A DNA stretch of 8,700 nucleotides, taken from NCBI GenBank assembly GCA_025458545.1, contig JALOSH010000072.1, positions 1-8,700 on the forward strand. The letters are read 5' to 3'. Shown here piece by piece: positions 6,039 to 8,700 of the stretch. The notes beneath the pieces are model-generated. The model made no database searches and had not been told where the DNA came from. It saw only the letters and a list, made by a program, of their open reading frames with translations. The DNA comes from Hydrogenophaga sp. GTDB taxonomy: Bacteria > Pseudomonadota > Gammaproteobacteria > Burkholderiales > Burkholderiaceae. The position numbers were made by a program, and so were the translations under genes. The first letter of the stretch is position 1. Each line of letters begins with the position of its first letter.

Positions 6039-6420
6039 GCCACGAAACGTCGCGACAGGTAATCGATAGCATTGCGGTCGCTACGTCCAGTGACTTAGGG
6101 GCGTGGCGTGTGGCGCGCGGCGCGCGGCGCGCAGCTCGACCCGCAGGCGCCTGCAAGCGCGATCGTGGCCCGGTTGAATGCTTGCTGCCAGACCACAACA
6201 CACGGGGTGCCCCGGCCGATCGACTTGTTGGCATGAGTCCGCGACAGCGACCAAGCTGGCACTGCTTTGGCGGCGAGTGACAAGCAGCTTTGGGATTTCA
6301 CGCGGACGGCAGCGAATGTGCAGCAGGTGAACCATGTCTGACAGAGGGGTGTTGAAGCCGTCGTTTTCCGGTGCCCGCTACTGGCCGACACCTGCCATCG
6401 CTCAGGCCCGCGGCAAACCC
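6039..6420. other. Intergenic region with GC-rich heptamer repeat
   Basis: This 382-bp stretch lies between the convergent STAS B and patatin genes. Open frames of 78-109 codons run through it on the - strand but have no ribosome binding site, no recognisable domain and unusual composition for the neighbourhood (many Ser, Cys, Thr and His). I do not call them genes. Near the STAS B end there is a tandem repeat of GGCGCGC and a 12-bp palindrome, listed separately. No stem with a T run is seen for either converging transcript. Confidence 0.5.
6112..6132. repeat. Three tandem copies of GGCGCGC
   Basis: Three exact head-to-tail heptamers, 21 bp in all, followed 10 bp later by the perfect palindrome GCAGGCGCCTGC (6143-6154). 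The tract could pair with itself or shift by slippage. No role is known. Confidence 0.8.
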
Positions 6421-7329
6421 TCACCCCGCATGCAAGTCCCGTAGCGCCGCCGCCTGCGCCATCGTCTCCCGGTAACCCGCCGCGATCGCGCGTTCGCGGA
6501 ACTCTCGGGAGAGGCTGACCCAGTAGCCGAAGTCGGGTTTGAGCAGCAGGCTGGCCTGTGCGGCGTCGGCGTCGATCAGCGCTTTTTTGCGCAGGTCGCT
6601 CTCACGGTAGCGCTCGGCGCCCGCCGGGACGCGGTCCAGGTGGACGCTGGCGTCGACCGCGAGCACGCGCTGGGCGCCCAGCGCCCGGGCGATGCGCACT
6701 GGCAGCGGTGTGCTCCAGTCGGGGTCCACGTAGCGCTGGCCACGGATGCGCACCGGCGCAAACTGGTCTTCGATGGCGGCGGAGGCCTGCACGGCCAGCC
6801 CGGCGTCGCCCGCGGTGAAAGCCACCACGGCCCGGTCGCTGCGGCGCAGCGCCACGCAGGCCATGGGCACGGGCATCTGTTCGAGCAGCGGCACCCGGGC
6901 GCGATCGCGCACCAGCTCGGCCACTGCGCCGCCGCTCAGTCGCTCGGGTGTGCCCAGGGCCAGGCGCCCGAGCGACCAGGCCTGCAAGTCGAGCGCGAGT
7001 GTTTCGATCTCAGCTGCGGACACGCCCGAGGCGCAGAGGCTACCCACCAGCGCACCGGCCGAGGCGCCCACGATGAGGTCGGGCTTCAGGCCCAGCGCTT
7101 CGAGCGCCTTGAGCACGCCCACGTGCACGAAGCCGCGCGGTCCGCCGGAGCTGAGCACCCAGGCGGTGCGCACCGGGCGTTGCAGGGCCTCGGCGCGTGG
7201 GGCATCGGGCCCGTTGTGGTCTTGATCGGGGGCGAGGCTGCAACCAGCCACGGCAGCGGCGCCGGACAGCAGCAGGGAGCGGCGCGACCACTGCACGGTT
7301 CGGCCTGGCGTCAGCCCCGCAGCGGCCAT
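6421..7329 (-). CDS. Patatin-like phospholipase, Tat/lipoprotein signal
   Basis: Patatin-family serine hydrolase of 302 aa; members release fatty acids from phospholipids or other acyl esters through a Ser-Asp dyad. The N-terminus has SRRSLLLSG (15-23) and a lipobox Val-Ala-Gly-Cys with Cys30, so it is likely a Tat-exported lipoprotein. The glycine-rich oxyanion segment SSGGPRGFVHVG (60-71) leads into the nucleophile elbow GASAG, with Ser90 (88-92). The dyad aspartate falls in RYVDPDWSTPLPVRIARALG (199-218), where the usual Asp-Gly-Gly/Ala reads Asp202-Pro-Asp, an odd replacement. The domain spans about 55-215, followed by an 85-residue tail. The ATG at 7329 overlaps the end of the ATP-grasp gene by 19 nt and gives a complete signal peptide. 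A GTG at 7296 is the alternative. Longer upstream readings are Arg-rich shadows of the ATP-grasp gene. No ribosome binding site is seen, so translation is probably coupled to the upstream gene. Confidence 0.88.
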   Translation of the reverse strand: MAAAGLTPGRTVQWSRRSLLLSGAAAVAGCSLAPDQDHNGPDAPRAEALQRPVRTAWVLSSGGPRGFVHVGVLKALEALGLKPDLIVGASAGALVGSLCASGVSAAEIETLALDLQAWSLGRLALGTPERLSGGAVAELVRDRARVPLLEQMPVPMACVALRRSDRAVVAFTAGDAGLAVQASAAIEDQFAPVRIRGQRYVDPDWSTPLPVRIARALGAQRVLAVDASVHLDRVPAGAERYRESDLRKKALIDADAAQASLLLKPDFGYWVSLSREFRERAIAAGYRETMAQAAALRDLHAG

Positions 7330-8696
7330 GTGCCGGGTGACAGGGCCAGGGCACCCGACGCGTTCGGTGCCGGGCTGGCGCAGACCGGCAGCGGCACACC
7401 GCCTTCGTCGTGGTACGGCGCCAGCCAGCCGAGCGCGGCGCTGGCAGCTTCGCAGCGTGCGCGCAGGTCGGCGGCGTCGGCGCCGCCCAGGTGGGCGATG
7501 CCGTAACGGTAGCTGCCGAGCCATTTGAAGTCGCGCTCCATGGAGCCGCGGGGCTTGGGGAAGCGGAACAGCAACGCATCGGGGAAGCGGTCGGCAAAGT
7601 CCTGGCGCTGCGCGGTGCCAGGCATGGGCGCGGGTTGTTGCGGATCGAACACGCGGTAGACGAAGCTGGCCGCCACACCGGCGGTGGGCGCGGCACGCGG
7701 CACGCTGGCCGGGTCTTGCCCGTGCGCCAGGGCGAGCGCCAGCGCGTGCAGATCGACGCCCAGCACTCGCAGGTACAGATCGGAAAACTGCGAGGCCATG
7801 CGCGGGTTGAACTCGATCACGCTGAGCCGGTCGGTGGCGGCGTTGTAGAAAAACTCCATGTTGAACAGGCCGTGGGTGAAGCCCACCGCCTGCAGGAAGC
7901 GGCGAGCCACGTCGAGCGCGCGGGCCTGCACATCAGCTGGGAGTTTGCTCGGCAACTCGAAGCGCATGAAGGCCTGGGTGCCGGGGTACATGACGGCGTC
8001 GACCACGCCGATGGCGTTCACCGCACCGTTGAAGGCGTAGCCGTCGAGGTTGAACTGATCGCCGCGCACCGGCTCTTCGAGCAGCATGCGGTGCGCGCTG
8101 GGCAGGTTGGGGCCCAGGCGCTCTTGCGCCATGCGTTCAAAAGGCTCGACCAGGCGGCGGATGACCCACAGCTCCCAGGCGCCGAAGCGGGTGTGGCGGT
8201 GCAGCTCGGCGTGGTTGTGCACGGTGCGCGCCAGCACCGAAAACGCGGCCTTCACCGGCTTGACGAAACGCGGGTATTCGATGCCGCTGGGAATGGGGGC
8301 GCCGTATTCGGCGTCGAGCAGCTCGAACGGCACATTGGCCTCGGGCGCCACCCGCTGCAGCACCTGGCGCGCGTACAGCTTGTGCTGGCAGGCCAGCACG
8401 GCGGCCACCGGCGTGCCCGGCCAGCCCATGCGCTCGGCCAGCAGGGCGGCGGCCAGGGCGCCGAACTGTTCGTGGCTGGAGCTGACGGCCCGCCAGCCCT
8501 TGGCCCGCGCCTGGCGCGCCAGGCGCTGCACATAGCGCGCCATGTCGAACCACACCAGGTGGGCATTGCTGGGGAAAGAAAACAGGTCGAAGCCGTCTTC
8601 GTCGAACGCCATGCCGCGCTGCGCACCGGCCCGCGCGTGGCCGATGGCGTCCCAGTCGTAGTTGAACAGCAGCAGGGTCTGGGGTGGGGCTGGCAT
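7311..8696 (-). CDS. ATP-grasp domain ligase-like protein
   Basis: Probable ATP-dependent carboxylate-amine or carboxylate-thiol ligase of 461 aa, soluble. Family enzymes activate a carboxylate as an acylphosphate and join it to a nucleophile. Visible ATP-grasp features are QHKLYAR with Lys106, RFVKPV with Lys146, LLEEPVRGDQFNLDGY (205-220) around Glu207/208, and the metal-binding segment MEF (Glu281) to VIEFNPRM (293-300, Glu295 and Asn297). The N-terminal 90 residues form the usual pre-ATP-grasp Rossmann-like domain. The C-terminal part from about 340 to 435 looks like an added domain, and the last 25 residues are Pro/Ala-rich. The ATG at 8696 gives a natural N-terminus (MPAPPQTLLLFNYDWDA), but only 4 bases lie upstream, so an earlier start cannot be excluded. 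The gene overlaps the patatin lipoprotein gene by 19 nt. The substrate is not identifiable; with a lipase partner, acyl- or amino-acid-containing lipids or small peptides are possible. Confidence 0.85.
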   Translation of the reverse strand: MPAPPQTLLLFNYDWDAIGHARAGAQRGMAFDEDGFDLFSFPSNAHLVWFDMARYVQRLARQARAKGWRAVSSSHEQFGALAAALLAERMGWPGTPVAAVLACQHKLYARQVLQRVAPEANVPFELLDAEYGAPIPSGIEYPRFVKPVKAAFSVLARTVHNHAELHRHTRFGAWELWVIRRLVEPFERMAQERLGPNLPSAHRMLLEEPVRGDQFNLDGYAFNGAVNAIGVVDAVMYPGTQAFMRFELPSKLPADVQARALDVARRFLQAVGFTHGLFNMEFFYNAATDRLSVIEFNPRMASQFSDLYLRVLGVDLHALALALAHGQDPASVPRAAPTAGVAASFVYRVFDPQQPAPMPGTAQRQDFADRFPDALLFRFPKPRGSMERDFKWLGSYRYGIAHLGGADAADLRARCEAASAALGWLAPYHDEGGVPLPVCASPAPNASGALALSPGTWPLRG

Positions 8697-8700
8697 GGGC

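Noticed and set aside
6095..6424. 109-codon open frame on the - strand in the gap after the patatin gene
   Set aside because: Its Ser/Cys/Thr-rich composition, missing ribosome binding site and overlapping alternatives in two other frames argue against a gene. A degraded repeat or mobile-element remnant is possible, but I could not identify one.
6640..7506. 288-codon open frame on the + strand opposite the patatin gene
   Set aside because: Antisense shadow with low-complexity His/Gly/Ala content; the patatin motifs on the other strand are decisive.

Overview
The window is GC-rich (about two thirds G+C by eye) and almost fully coding, with strong third-position G/C bias. The proteins look like those of a betaproteobacterium, most likely Burkholderiales of the Comamonadaceae type. 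That placement rests on codon use and protein flavour, not on any marker gene. There are no rRNA, tRNA, CRISPR, phage or intact insertion-sequence genes.

Left block (1-2985, + strand): four tightly packed genes that look like one operon. They are the 3' end of a small multidrug resistance (SMR) efflux gene, a small class I SAM methyltransferase, an EgtB-like DinB/SUMF1 non-heme iron sulfoxide synthase that overlaps the methyltransferase as ATGA, and an exported YHS-domain protein. The EgtB-like enzyme keeps the three-histidine iron site (His56, His145, His149) and an Asn-Ser-Tyr-Tyr segment. It belongs to the ergothioneine, ovothiol and selenoneine enzyme superfamily. No EgtD-type histidine methyltransferase is visible; a generic methyltransferase sits in its place.

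Middle block (3334-6038): a partner-switching signalling module. On the - strand a 114-aa STAS protein is followed after 6 nt by a 574-aa protein that joins an RsbW-like HATPase, a cyclic-nucleotide-binding-like domain, a signalling helix and a PP2C/SpoIIE (RsbU-type) phosphatase. A second 114-aa STAS protein, which aligns with the first without gaps, is transcribed divergently across a 284-bp gap. The module thus holds one fused kinase/phosphatase and two candidate antagonists, with no sigma factor in view.

Right block (6421-8696, - strand): an ATP-grasp ligase overlaps by 19 nt a patatin-like phospholipase with a Tat/lipoprotein signal, so the two are probably co-transcribed. The ATP-grasp start lies at the window edge.

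Two stretches longer than 300 bp have no convincing gene (2986-3333 and 6039-6420). Both separate convergent gene ends, and neither shows a clear terminator.
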